A stretch of DNA of 50,662 bases, from assembly GCA_029225165.1 (NCBI GenBank), contig JAQXVY010000030.1, positions 1-50,662 on the forward strand, written 5' to 3'. Within the stretch, counting starts at the first letter, position 1. Each line of letters starts with the position of its first letter. Shown here piece by piece: positions 33,759 through 42,530 of the stretch. Position numbers and translations under genes: made by a program. This DNA is from Oscillospiraceae bacterium (GTDB lineage: Bacteria; Bacillota; Clostridia; Oscillospirales; Acutalibacteraceae). Under the pieces are notes generated by a model. It was not told where the DNA came from. It worked only from the letters and a program-made list of their open reading frames with translations, and did not search any database.

Positions 33759-35630
33759 TTGAACATTCTACATTTATCGGACATACATTTCGGCAGAAAT
33801 TACCCTTGCTATAAAATCAATAACAATTTTGCAAAGCACGATTTAATTCTTGAAGAGTTAATTGAGTTTATTGAACATCTTGATAAATCTCTGAAACCGA
33901 CGCATATCGTCTTTACAGGGGACATAGTATGGCATGGAAAGACAGAAGAATACAGCGAAGCATTAACCTGGTTTAAAAAACTTCTTTCTGCTTGTAATCT
34001 TACCGGAAAGGATATTTCCTTTTGTGTAGGTAATCATGACATAGATTTAACCTATAACTGTCTTGATGATGAGTACACCGACGATATGGTGAAAGAAATC
34101 GATGAACTTTATATGTACGAAAATATCCATAAAATTGAACCTTCCCTTAATGCCTATAACAAATTCTGTTTTGATTTAGGAGTTGAGCCATACACCTATC
34201 CCCTTGGCGGAAAGAGAATGTACAGCTATAGCGTAGGTTTTAAGGATGTTAATTTTTCTTCCGGGAAAACCATAAGGATTGTTTCACTAAATACATCTGT
34301 TCTTATGTCCCAAAAGAATATTTCTGTGGACAAAATGTGGCTTGGGCACGAACAGCTTAAGACTCTTATGGAGTATGGTATTCTTCCTGCAAAAAAAGAT
34401 GTATGGTACACCGTTGCGCTGTATCACCATTCAGACAGATTTTTGCACCCTAACGAAATCAGCACATACGACAACAGATTTGCAACCTTTCCATTGCTGT
34501 TAAACTGTGCAGACCTTCTTCTCTGCGGTCACACCGAAAGCGCAGAAAAACCAAGACTTACCAAACAACCGGGAGGAGGCACAATTCTGTTTGGAGGTGC
34601 AACCTATTACAGCGACGACCATACCAATGCATTTTCTATGCTGTATATTTCCGACAAAAAAAAGACAATGGTCTTTATTCCCTATATATACGAAAACGGA
34701 TGGCAGGATTATGACTTTGAGAAATCTCGATGGAAGCTTAATAAGAAAAGAAATCTGCCTGAAATTGGAAAATTCTACGAGGACATACGGATTGTTTTAG
34801 GGATTGACGAGAATGAATTTGTAATAGACCTAAAATATCTGGAGGTTACTAAGGAAAAAGACCTGATAAGGCTGGATAACCATAAGGATATACTGAACAC
34901 ATACAGAATAGATACTTTAGGTTCAAAGGAAAATTTTGAAGTAAAAATCCGAATTTCAAAAAGAGGCGCTCAGTCAGTTTGCGGAAATATTGAATTTAAT
35001 AAGCTTCTGCAATTCAATAATAAAGCCGGTAACAAAAGGAGCATACGCTTTGTTAATTCAAATCAAGAAGATATTTTTGTCTCGGATAATTTTTCTGTTG
35101 AAGAAATCCATTCTTTCGATGAAGAAACATTAAAAAAGATGTACAAAATTGAGGAGTACTACAAGGTTAAGCTGACGCTGACCGATAACATATCAAACAG
35201 TGACTATGACAAAATCAATTTGCTCCTTGATATAGCCGAAAACGGTTATTCGGATAAAATAGTATTTATTAATAATGATTCATATGTTGCAGATAAAGAA
35301 ATGCTTGAAAACCTTTACTCCTTGGGGTGCAGCAACAATCGGTTTTGTATTGTATCAAGGCAACCCTTTAGTGTAGAATTATTCGGTGTTAATATTGATA
35401 TTTTTGATGCCAGACTTTACGGGGGTATTTATTGTATTGATATATCAGACATAAAACACAAATATACCACATTTGCAGAAGGTGATATGAGAAAATATAA
35501 ACTGCAAAATACAGAAAAACAGATTTTCTTCATTTCAAAAGGCGACAAGGATAATATTTTTGAATTTTTTTCAGACTGTAATATTCTTGAAATCAAAGAA
35601 GATATTAAGGTAGAGATAAAAACCAAATGA
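33759..35630 (+). CDS. calcineurin-like metallophosphoesterase with a large unassigned C-terminal region
   Basis: A 623-residue protein. Residues 1-300 form a metallophosphoesterase domain with complete metal ligands: Asp8 and His10 (LSDIHFG), FTGDI (Asp55), GNHD (91-94), LYHHSD (223-224) and CGHTE (257-260). Residues about 345-623 belong to no domain I recognise and have mixed beta/alpha character. There is no signal peptide, so it should be cytoplasmic. The start is a TTG at 33759: GAGGT sits before it, and the DxH motif normally begins within ten residues of the N-terminus. Its stop overlaps the MATE gene start (ATGA), so the two proteins are translationally coupled. Substrate unknown: nucleotide, phosphoprotein or nucleic acid are all possible. 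Confidence 0.82.
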   Translation: MNILHLSDIHFGRNYPCYKINNNFAKHDLILEELIEFIEHLDKSLKPTHIVFTGDIVWHGKTEEYSEALTWFKKLLSACNLTGKDISFCVGNHDIDLTYNCLDDEYTDDMVKEIDELYMYENIHKIEPSLNAYNKFCFDLGVEPYTYPLGGKRMYSYSVGFKDVNFSSGKTIRIVSLNTSVLMSQKNISVDKMWLGHEQLKTLMEYGILPAKKDVWYTVALYHHSDRFLHPNEISTYDNRFATFPLLLNCADLLLCGHTESAEKPRLTKQPGGGTILFGGATYYSDDHTNAFSMLYISDKKKTMVFIPYIYENGWQDYDFEKSRWKLNKKRNLPEIGKFYEDIRIVLGIDENEFVIDLKYLEVTKEKDLIRLDNHKDILNTYRIDTLGSKENFEVKIRISKRGAQSVCGNIEFNKLLQFNNKAGNKRSIRFVNSNQEDIFVSDNFSVEEIHSFDEETLKKMYKIEEYYKVKLTLTDNISNSDYDKINLLLDIAENGYSDKIVFINNDSYVADKEMLENLYSLGCSNNRFCIVSRQPFSVELFGVNIDIFDARLYGGIYCIDISDIKHKYTTFAEGDMRKYKLQNTEKQIFFISKGDKDNIFEFFSDCNILEIKEDIKVEIKTK

Positions 35631-37402
35631 AAAAAATAATAGCAAAAGACAAAAATATAATAATAGGCAAAATGCTTAGGAATGCCGCCTTGGGTATAAT
35701 CCTTATGGAAATTTCCGGAGCTGTCACATACATAATTGACGGCATAATGACAAGTCGTTTTCTTGGTGATTCTGCATTGGCGGCAACCGGTATTGCAAGT
35801 GTATCCTACACAATTCTTGCAATTATCAGCGGTATAATATCCGCAGGCGGTCAAAAAATATGTTGCGGTGAAATCGGAAGCGGAAAAAAACAGCAGGCAA
35901 ACAACACTTTTTCAATGGTTATTTTTATTACTGCTGTCATATCCATAATTGTATCCGTTTTAGGTATAATTTTTTCCGGTTCACTTGCAAGTCTGATGGG
36001 TGCAGATGCAAGCTATACATCTCTTTACAACAACACCACCGACTATATCAGAGGCTTTTTCATTGGCGCACCGGGACATATTTTCGTTGCAGTTCTTATT
36101 CCTCTTGCACAACTCAATGGGTCAAACAAACTGATTACCGCTTCTATTGTAACACTTACAATAAGTGATATTCTTGGCGACATTATTAATGTTACAGTTC
36201 TTAATTGGGGGCTTTTCGGTATGGGACTTGCCACATCAATAAGCTACTACTTAAGCGCAGCTGTGCTTGTGCTATCCTTCATAAGCAAAAAATCTCTTTT
36301 CAAATTCAGCACTAAAAAAATATGTTTTGAGAATTTTAGACCAATGCTTAGAATCGGTATGCCAAGGGCAACAAAAAGAATAGGTAATTTTTTAAGACCT
36401 TTCTTTATCAACAGACTTATTCTGTTTGCAGGTTCGGGTATTGCTATGGCATCCTTTACTGTACAGCAAAATATCCGTTATCTTGCCGAAAGTGTAGGGG
36501 TAGGTATTGGCGGAGGTATTTTCCTTATTGTGGGAATATTTTTGGGAGAAAAGGATATTAATTCGCTTATTATCGCTTCCAAAAAAGCAATACGGTACAT
36601 AACCTTTTTTGTTGGAGGACTTGCAATCCTCTACTTTGTGCTGTCACCGGTTCTTTCAATGCTGTATCTTGACACAAAATCCCAATCATACGACGGCGCT
36701 GTTATGGTACTTAGGTGTCACGCTGTAAGTCTGCCGTTCCTTGCATTCAATGAATACTACATTAACCTTTTACAGGCGGAAGAAAAAATTAAACTGACTA
36801 ATATAGTGACACTGATGAATAAACTGGTATATATTGTGATACTCAGTTTTATTTTAGTTTATCCCTTTGGTACGAATGGACTGTGGTTATCAATACCCCT
36901 CAGCGAAATACTACTAACAGCTACAATAATCTTGGCAAACGGCATCAAAAACAGAAAAAATCCCAGACGAAAAGGTTTTTTCAGCCTTTTTGATGATGTG
37001 GACATTATGCAAGGTAATCAACTGGAATTTGTTATTCATTCCAAAGAAGAGTTTAAGGAAGTGCAAAAGAGGGTCATTGATTTTTGCGAAATACTTGAAA
37101 TAGACAAAAAAACCTCATATATGATTCAGTTATTCTTTGAAGAGGTTGTTATGCTTATAATTGACCACGGCTTTAATAACAAAAAAGAATACAATATCAA
37201 CATAAGAATTTACAAGGATAAGGAAGAAATTATACTGAGAACAAAAGACAACTGCAGAGCTTTCTCGGCAAAGGAACAGGATGAAATGTTCGCTAAAATA
37301 GACAGGAATGAGTATCTTGGTATTTCTATGGTGACTAAGATGGCAAAAAAGGTTGACTACATAAATATTATGAATATTAATAATTTTATTATATCAATAT
37401 AA
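35627..37402 (+). CDS. MATE-family transporter fused to a HATPase (RsbW/SpoIIAB-like) domain
   Basis: A 591-residue protein. Residues 1-450 are a MATE transporter with about 12 helices (IDGIMTSRFLGDSALAATGI near the start). Residues about 465-591 are a GHKL/HATPase_c domain: an N-box (FFEEVVMLIIDHGF), a G1-type loop (RTKDNCRAF) and a G2-type loop (YLGISMVTKMAKKVDY). RsbW and SpoIIAB-type domains bind ATP and phosphorylate or sequester regulatory partners. The link to efflux suggests transport is gated by, or reports to, an ATP-dependent switch. I recall MATE-HATPase fusions in gut Clostridia, but know of no assigned function. Translation is coupled to the phosphoesterase by an ATGA overlap. 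A strong terminator follows. Confidence 0.85.
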   Translation: MKKIIAKDKNIIIGKMLRNAALGIILMEISGAVTYIIDGIMTSRFLGDSALAATGIASVSYTILAIISGIISAGGQKICCGEIGSGKKQQANNTFSMVIFITAVISIIVSVLGIIFSGSLASLMGADASYTSLYNNTTDYIRGFFIGAPGHIFVAVLIPLAQLNGSNKLITASIVTLTISDILGDIINVTVLNWGLFGMGLATSISYYLSAAVLVLSFISKKSLFKFSTKKICFENFRPMLRIGMPRATKRIGNFLRPFFINRLILFAGSGIAMASFTVQQNIRYLAESVGVGIGGGIFLIVGIFLGEKDINSLIIASKKAIRYITFFVGGLAILYFVLSPVLSMLYLDTKSQSYDGAVMVLRCHAVSLPFLAFNEYYINLLQAEEKIKLTNIVTLMNKLVYIVILSFILVYPFGTNGLWLSIPLSEILLTATIILANGIKNRKNPRRKGFFSLFDDVDIMQGNQLEFVIHSKEEFKEVQKRVIDFCEILEIDKKTSYMIQLFFEEVVMLIIDHGFNNKKEYNINIRIYKDKEEIILRTKDNCRAFSAKEQDEMFAKIDRNEYLGISMVTKMAKKVDYINIMNINNFIISI

Positions 37403-37407
37403 ATAAA

Positions 37408-37447
37408 AATACCGCAGTATTGAAAAATGTAACAATACTGCGGTATT
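37408..37447 (+). terminator. intrinsic terminator of the phosphoesterase-MATE operon
   Basis: A perfect 15-bp stem AATACCGCAGTATTG / CAATACTGCGGTATT with a 10-base loop, then ATATTTG. Confidence 0.88.
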
Positions 37448-37505
37448 ATATTTGTCAACAGGTTATAAAAAAGTCGCCTCTGACTGGATAATTAATATAA
37501 AAAAA

Positions 37506-37542
37506 GAATGCCCCGATACGCAATCTGCGTGTCGAAGCATTC
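37506..37542 (-). terminator. intrinsic terminator of tRNA-Ala
   Basis: GAATGC pairs with GCATTC, two T-G pairs follow, then CGA/TCG, a mismatch and ACGCA/TGCGT around a 3-base loop. TTTTTTT follows on the minus strand. It starts three bases after the tRNA 3' end. Confidence 0.85.
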
Positions 37543-37545
37543 GAC

Positions 37546-37621
37546 TGGTGGAGACGAAGGGGATCGAACCCTCGACTCCCACAATGCCATTGTGGTACTC
37601 TCCCAGCTGAGCTACGCCCCC
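37546..37621 (-). tRNA. tRNA-Ala, anticodon GGC
   Basis: A complete 76-base cloverleaf on the minus strand with CCA encoded. The acceptor stem GGGGGCG / CGTCTCC contains the G3-U70 pair that specifies alanine. The D-arm is GCTC-AGCTGGGA-GAGT. The anticodon stem CCACA / TGTGG holds the loop ATGGCAT, giving anticodon GGC for GCC/GCU codons. The T-arm is GAGGG-TTCGATC-CCCTT. It is a single-gene unit with its own promoter and terminator. Confidence 0.97.
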
Positions 37622-37633
37622 ATAACATTTGAT

Positions 37634-37662
37634 ATTTTAACACAACAATTATAAAAAATCAA
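37634..37662 (-). promoter_or_regulatory. SigA-type promoter of tRNA-Ala
   Basis: TTGATT (37662-37657), a 17-base spacer and TAAAAT (37639-37634) with upstream TG. The -35 overlaps the stop codon of the upstream ybaK-like gene. Confidence 0.75.
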
Positions 37663-38144
37663 GAGTTTTCTTTAATTATGTCGGCAGGGACAACATCAAT
37701 TACCTTTTGCAGGGACTCAAGTGAGGTTGACACTTGGTTGCCCACTCTGCCGGCTGAAAAGTATATTCTGTCAAAATCCTGTGCCGTTGTGTGGATAAAG
37801 GTTTTGAATTGCTTTTTCATCCCTATTGGTGAGCAACCGCCGTGGATATATCCTGTCAGTGGCAAAAGCTCCTTTTGCGGTATCATTTCTATTGACTTTT
37901 CTTTGGCACATTTTGCACCTTTTTTCAGGTCAAGCTCTTTGTTTGCAGGTACTACAAATACATAATGCTCTCCGCTTTTGCCAACGGTTACAAGGGTTTT
38001 GAAAACCTTTTCAACGCTTTGACCAAGGCACCTTGCAACTTCCTCTGCATTGAGCTTTGAGTTGTCATAGGCAAAATGGCTGTACTCAATTTTCTTTTGG
38101 TCAAGTATTCGCATTACATTTGTTTTTTCTTGCTTTTTACCCAT
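37659..38144 (-). CDS. ybaK: Cys-tRNA(Pro)/Cys-tRNA(Cys) deacylase, YbaK/EbsC family
   Basis: A 161-residue protein of the YbaK/EbsC group. Conserved: VFKTLVTVG, the catalytic-pocket Lys in VPANKELDLKK, the hallmark GYIHGGCSPIGMKK, and GRVGNQVSTS near the end. YbaK hydrolyses Cys-tRNA(Pro) made in error by ProRS. The ATG at 38144 follows CGGTGGAT; a GTG three codons upstream is the alternative. It lies right before tRNA-Ala, whose promoter overlaps its stop. That may be chance, as YbaK is specific for Cys-tRNA. Confidence 0.9.
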   Translation of the reverse strand: MGKKQEKTNVMRILDQKKIEYSHFAYDNSKLNAEEVARCLGQSVEKVFKTLVTVGKSGEHYVFVVPANKELDLKKGAKCAKEKSIEMIPQKELLPLTGYIHGGCSPIGMKKQFKTFIHTTAQDFDRIYFSAGRVGNQVSTSLESLQKVIDVVPADIIKENS

Positions 38145-38159
38145 AATATCCACCGATTT

Positions 38160-38858
38160 TTATTTCATACCGTTATAAGAGGTTAACACAGCGTCCTGTG
38201 AAATATCACAGTACAGCTTATAAACATTTACTCCCTTTATCACCCTGTCAAGCACATCCAAAAGGTTATTTACTCCCGACTTATGAGGTACAAGGAGAGT
38301 TTGTTGCATTAGCTTTTGAATAGCCTCACGGTTGCTGATTTTTTCAATATGATTTTCCTTGCCCCTGTTAAGGCAACATATACCCTTTAGGGGAACTAAA
38401 ATATTGGAGTTAATATCGTGCTTGCCGGAAAATGGAGTTCCGCAGGCGAATATTTTTCCGTCAATAATTCTGATTACAGGCTTATCATCATTTATCATAA
38501 CAGCCCTGTCACCAAAATAATCCATCCATAGCTTTGTGTGGGTAGATTTTCCTGTTCCGCTGTCTGCTGTGAACAGATATGCCTTGTTATCAACTGCTAC
38601 TGCCGATGAATGGAGTAAAATTGCGTCAAAATCCAAAACAGCCTCGTAAAAACAAGCACCGAAAATAACATACTCGGCAAGTGAACGGGAAATATTGGGA
38701 TATATTTCAATATAATTGTCAATCCTCTCCTCTGTAACCTCAAGGGTGATGTCAGGGGTGAGGGTTTGGTCTTTTGCAATATATTTTTCAGAACGGCTTA
38801 AGGTTTGGGGATATTTTGCATTGTATTGAACATTAAGTCCGCAAATGTTGTAAAGCAT
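38160..38858 (-). CDS. HPr kinase/PEPCK-like P-loop protein of unknown role
   Basis: A 232-residue protein. A Walker A-like loop TADSGTGKSTHTKLW lies at about 97-111, followed by INDDKPVI (metal/phosphate-binding Asp pair), ACGTPFSGKH and a helical C-terminal region. This is the HprK-like fold found beside peptide-modification and sugar genes. True HprK is about 310 residues with an N-terminal domain and a different signature, so this is not the HPr kinase. An N-terminal 80-residue beta-rich part is unassigned. AAGAGGT precedes the ATG. It starts two bases after the thiamine pyrophosphokinase stop, in the same operon. Confidence 0.65.
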   Translation of the reverse strand: MLYNICGLNVQYNAKYPQTLSRSEKYIAKDQTLTPDITLEVTEERIDNYIEIYPNISRSLAEYVIFGACFYEAVLDFDAILLHSSAVAVDNKAYLFTADSGTGKSTHTKLWMDYFGDRAVMINDDKPVIRIIDGKIFACGTPFSGKHDINSNILVPLKGICCLNRGKENHIEKISNREAIQKLMQQTLLVPHKSGVNNLLDVLDRVIKGVNVYKLYCDISQDAVLTSYNGMK

Positions 38859-38860
38859 AA

Positions 38861-39487
38861 TTACCTCTTGTAATAGGTGAGCAAAATAGCTCTTCCTCTG
38901 TTAACAACTATTTCTGCATTTTCATCGGAAAATACATTACTGATACCCCTTGACACATTGTAGGTAAGGGTGTACCTGTCAAGCGGATACTGTGCACCTT
39001 TGTATGTAACATTTACGCTTTCACAGCCATATGGAAAGACGGAAAAAGTAAGACCTTTTTTGCCGTGCATATTGTATGTTCCCTCTTTGAGAATCTGTAT
39101 TTCTTCACCGTTGTTCCTTGCTACACCGTGGTAGTTGTATTCTGACAAAAAGGACAGAATTGCAATGTTGGCAAAGGTGTGGTCTGTCCTACCTCCAACT
39201 GAGCCGAGGAGCAAAAAGTCCTTGTAGCCTCTGCGGATACATTCCATAACGCAATGTTCTGTGTCGGTGTCGTCCTTTACGGTGTTTAGCTTTACTACCT
39301 CGGTATCTTTTGGGAGTTCTTCTTCAAGGGAATCGAAGTCGCCGATAATAAGGTCAGGGTTTAGTCCGGCTTTTCTTGCAAAGGTATAGCCGGAATCTGC
39401 ACAAACAATGAAGTCATCATCGGTGCAAAGGGTTTTGATTTCTTCAACGCTGGTATCAGGAGAACCTGAAATAATTACACATCTCAT
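38861..39487 (-). CDS. thiN: thiamine pyrophosphokinase
   Basis: A 208-residue enzyme that makes thiamine diphosphate from thiamine and ATP. Conserved: VCADSGYTFARKAGLNPDLI, IGDFDSLEEE, KDDTDTEHCVMECI and GSVGGRTDHTFANI in the catalytic half, followed by a beta-sandwich thiamine-binding half. The ATG at 39487 overlaps the rsgA stop (ATGA) and has GGGAGCG 8 bases before it; the ATG at 39502 would put that site inside the gene. In many Firmicutes rpe lies between rsgA and thiN; here it is missing. Confidence 0.94.
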   Translation of the reverse strand: MRCVIISGSPDTSVEEIKTLCTDDDFIVCADSGYTFARKAGLNPDLIIGDFDSLEEELPKDTEVVKLNTVKDDTDTEHCVMECIRRGYKDFLLLGSVGGRTDHTFANIAILSFLSEYNYHGVARNNGEEIQILKEGTYNMHGKKGLTFSVFPYGCESVNVTYKGAQYPLDRYTLTYNVSRGISNVFSDENAEIVVNRGRAILLTYYKR

Positions 39488-40377
39488 TTTTTTCGCTCCC
39501 ATTCTTTAATATCTTTTATTTCGTTATACATTTCCACATAGCTGTTGTGGCGGGAAACAGGAATTTCACCCTGCTTTACACTCTCAATTACAGCACAGCC
39601 CTTTTCACAGGTGTGACTGCACGATGTAAATTTGCAATTTCCAATATATTCCTGAAACTCGGGGAATGTATATTGCAGACTGTCTTTATCAATGATGTTA
39701 AATCGCTCTAACTGAACGGTAGAAAATCCCGGTGTATCGCACACATAACCGTCCCTTGTTTTAAACAGTTCAACCGTCCTTGTGGTGTGACGGCCTCTGC
39801 CAAGCTTTTCGCTTATCTCACCTGTTTTAAGGTTAAAATCGGGGAACAGCTTGTTTAAAAGAGTAGATTTTCCCACACCGCTGTTGCCGATAAAGGCGGT
39901 TATTTTGTTTGGCAAAATGCTGTAAATCTCGTCAACACCCTCGCCTGTTACAGATGAATAGAGAATTGTCTTTATACCTGTTTTACTGTATATGTCAAAG
40001 AGTTCATCACCGGAACAAATATCCGACTTTGAAATAACAATAACAGGCTCCATATCGTTGTACACTGCTGTGGAAATCATTTTGTCGATTACTGTGTAGT
40101 TTGGTGAGGGTGAAACAGTACTGCACACAATGACTATATTGTCTATGTTAGCCATTGGCGGTCTTATAAGAGAATTTTTCCTCTTATGAATCTCGTCAAT
40201 TACCGGGTAACCCTTTTGCGACAGGGAAATTGTAACTAAATCACCAACAAGAGGTGCGTTACTTTCCTTTCGGAACGCTCCCCTTGCCTTACATTCATAT
40301 ATTTTATCAGCGACTTCTACATAATAGAAGCCGCTGATTGCCTTAATAATCAGACCATCCGCTTTTGAATCCTTCAT
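39484..40377 (-). CDS. rsgA: ribosome small subunit-dependent GTPase A
   Basis: A 297-residue circularly permuted GTPase. An N-terminal OB-fold is followed by G4 (VISKSD), G1 (GNSGVGKSTLLNK), G2-like GRGRHTTR and G3 (DTPGFST). A C-terminal zinc finger reads CKFTSCSHTCEKGCAV. RsgA assists late 30S assembly. The ATG follows GGAG overlapping the kinase gene stop, and the gene overlaps thiN. It belongs to the PP2C-kinase-rsgA block typical of Firmicutes. Confidence 0.96.
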   Translation of the reverse strand: MKDSKADGLIIKAISGFYYVEVADKIYECKARGAFRKESNAPLVGDLVTISLSQKGYPVIDEIHKRKNSLIRPPMANIDNIVIVCSTVSPSPNYTVIDKMISTAVYNDMEPVIVISKSDICSGDELFDIYSKTGIKTILYSSVTGEGVDEIYSILPNKITAFIGNSGVGKSTLLNKLFPDFNLKTGEISEKLGRGRHTTRTVELFKTRDGYVCDTPGFSTVQLERFNIIDKDSLQYTFPEFQEYIGNCKFTSCSHTCEKGCAVIESVKQGEIPVSRHNSYVEMYNEIKDIKEWERKK

Positions 40378-40380
40378 AAA

Positions 40381-42519
40381 TTACTCCACATAATCATTTT
40401 CCGCAGCCTCTGTTGTTGGATTAACAGGCGAGTCTGTTGGAGTTGTAACCGGTTCTGTGTCCGGTGTTTCGGGAGTAGTATATTGCGTCTCGGTCACAGG
40501 TTCGGTTGCTGTTGTTACCTCAGTGGTTTCTGTTGGAGTAGTGGCAACCTTGTATTCGTGATAGGTTGGTGAGGCTGTCTTGTTTTGGAAGTCTATTGTA
40601 TATTCCTGATACAGCTGACCGTTAAGGTATACTTTCACCTTTGAGTTGCTTTCTGTTCCCGAAAGAGTAAATTTGTATGTCTTTAGCTCTGACGGAACAA
40701 CATTTGTTGTTACAAACACATCTCCGTCAAACACAACCTGAAGTGAAACGCTATTTGTTTCCTCCTTTGGCAGCTGAACCTCTATGTCAATGGATTGGCT
40801 GTCCTTTTTACCGCCTGAAAGCACAAGCTTTACGGTGTATCCCTTTTTAACAGTTCCACCCTGTAAAGGATTTTGACGAATAACAGTATCCTTTTCCTCA
40901 TAGCTGTTTTCGTCGTACTCGTACTCAACCTGCAAGCCCTTCTTTTCAAGCTCTGCCCTTGCTTCCTCAAGCTTTTTGCCTGTTACATCGGGAATTTTAA
41001 CCTTTTTAGGTACAGGTCCCTTAGAAACATACAGGTAAATAGTTGAGCCGATTGTTGTCTTTTGACCGGGATTGGGGAACTCAGAGGAAACATAGTCTGT
41101 GTTCACATCATCACTTCTGATATAGACAATTTCAGGAATAAGGCTACGGCTTTCAAGCTGTTTTATTGCGTCCTCCTCTGTTGTGTTAAGGAGATGAGGA
41201 ACTACAACCTGAGAATTTTTGCCGTTTACAGTAAGCTGAATTGTTGCCCCCTGCTTAACCATTTTTGAGTCAGCCTCAGGCTTTTGGGAGAGTACAACAC
41301 CCTCCTTCTTTGTTGAGTCATACTCAAACTCTATATCAAAATTGAAGTCGTTTTTGTCGGACTCCTGCTTAATTTCAACGATTGTTCTGCCAACATAGTT
41401 TGGAACGGCAGTATCGGCAGAACCGCCTGTCAGTGTATGGAACAGGAAGTAAACTCCAAAGCCCACAAGACAAATAAGGAACGAGGCTACAATGCCCATA
41501 ATTACAGACTGTTTTTGTGAGCGCTCCTTTTTCTCTTCCTTTTCGTCATTTACAAAGTCAACAGGCTCTTCTTTCCTTTTATTTTCTTCAAGGTCAGTCC
41601 TTCTTCTTTGTTCTCTGCGTTCGGTAACAGGCTCAACATACTTTGTTGTCTGTTCGTCAGGTCTGTTAAGGCTGTAACCAAATACAATACCGGGGTTAAG
41701 ACGGAATCTGTCTATGTCGTTAAGCATAGCCTGTGCAGACTCGTACCTTGCCCTTGGGTCCTTTTGCATTGCGTGAAGAGTAATCTCCTGAAGTCCTGAG
41801 GGAATGTCAGGGTTGATGTCACGAGGCAGCTTTGGTGTGGACTGAAGCTGCATTATTGCTACGGAAACTGCATTGTCAGCCACAAATGGAAGTTTTCCTG
41901 TGAGCATTTCGTACATCATTACACCGATGGAGTAAATATCGGTTTTTCCGTCTGTGTTGCCGCCCTTTGCCTGTTCAGGGGCTATATAGTGAACAGAACC
42001 GATTGCCTGCTCTGTCATTGTTCTTGTTGCTGAATTAAAGTTACGGGCAATGCCAAAGTCGGTAACCTTGATTGTTCCGTCCTGCAAAAGCATAATATTC
42101 TGAGGCTTTATGTCACGGTGAACAATGCCCTTTTCGTGGGCGTGTTGTAATGCCCTTAAAATTTGAGTAGTAAGGTGTAATGCCTCTTTCCAGCCTATTA
42201 CACCCTGCTGTGCTATATATTCCTTCAGGGTTATGCCGTCAATGTACTCCATAACAATGTACTGAATCATATCTCCAAAGGAAACATCATACACCTTTAC
42301 AATGTTTGGATGGGACAAAACAGCTATTGACCTGCTTTCGTTTTTGAAGCGTCGGATAAATTCGGCATTGTCCAAAAATTCTTCCTTAAGAATTTTGATT
42401 GCTACTTCTCTTTCGTCAATGGTATCGTAGCACCTGTAAACATTTGCCATACCACCAACACCGATAAGTTCGTGGATTTCGTAGCGTCCGTCAAGTTTTT
42501 TGCCTGTGTACTTATCCAT
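40381..42519 (-). CDS. prkC: PASTA-domain Ser/Thr protein kinase (PrkC/Stk type)
   Basis: A 712-residue membrane kinase. The catalytic domain (1-270) is intact: the Gly loop LIGVGGMANVYRC, VAIKILKEEF, HRDIKPQN, VTDFGIAR and APEQ. A basic/acidic juxtamembrane region leads to one helix (VIMGIVASFLICLVGFGVYF). Three PASTA domains follow (about 370-575), then an Ig-like segment and a Thr/Pro/Glu-rich tail, which is unusual in length. PASTA kinases sense peptidoglycan fragments and control growth and germination. GGAGGAA precedes the ATG, and the cognate PP2C lies 11 bases upstream. Confidence 0.95.
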   Translation of the reverse strand: MDKYTGKKLDGRYEIHELIGVGGMANVYRCYDTIDEREVAIKILKEEFLDNAEFIRRFKNESRSIAVLSHPNIVKVYDVSFGDMIQYIVMEYIDGITLKEYIAQQGVIGWKEALHLTTQILRALQHAHEKGIVHRDIKPQNIMLLQDGTIKVTDFGIARNFNSATRTMTEQAIGSVHYIAPEQAKGGNTDGKTDIYSIGVMMYEMLTGKLPFVADNAVSVAIMQLQSTPKLPRDINPDIPSGLQEITLHAMQKDPRARYESAQAMLNDIDRFRLNPGIVFGYSLNRPDEQTTKYVEPVTERREQRRRTDLEENKRKEEPVDFVNDEKEEKKERSQKQSVIMGIVASFLICLVGFGVYFLFHTLTGGSADTAVPNYVGRTIVEIKQESDKNDFNFDIEFEYDSTKKEGVVLSQKPEADSKMVKQGATIQLTVNGKNSQVVVPHLLNTTEEDAIKQLESRSLIPEIVYIRSDDVNTDYVSSEFPNPGQKTTIGSTIYLYVSKGPVPKKVKIPDVTGKKLEEARAELEKKGLQVEYEYDENSYEEKDTVIRQNPLQGGTVKKGYTVKLVLSGGKKDSQSIDIEVQLPKEETNSVSLQVVFDGDVFVTTNVVPSELKTYKFTLSGTESNSKVKVYLNGQLYQEYTIDFQNKTASPTYHEYKVATTPTETTEVTTATEPVTETQYTTPETPDTEPVTTPTDSPVNPTTEAAENDYVE

Positions 42520-42530
42520 GACTATTCCTC

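Noticed and set aside
31870..37447. The accessory block as a prophage or known antiphage defence island
   Set aside because: No integrase, phage structural gene, nuclease, reverse transcriptase, methylase or flanking repeats. Nothing beyond the odd gene content supports defence.
37455..37643. Minus-strand open frame across the tRNA
   Set aside because: It is a read-through of tRNA-Ala and its terminator, not a protein gene.
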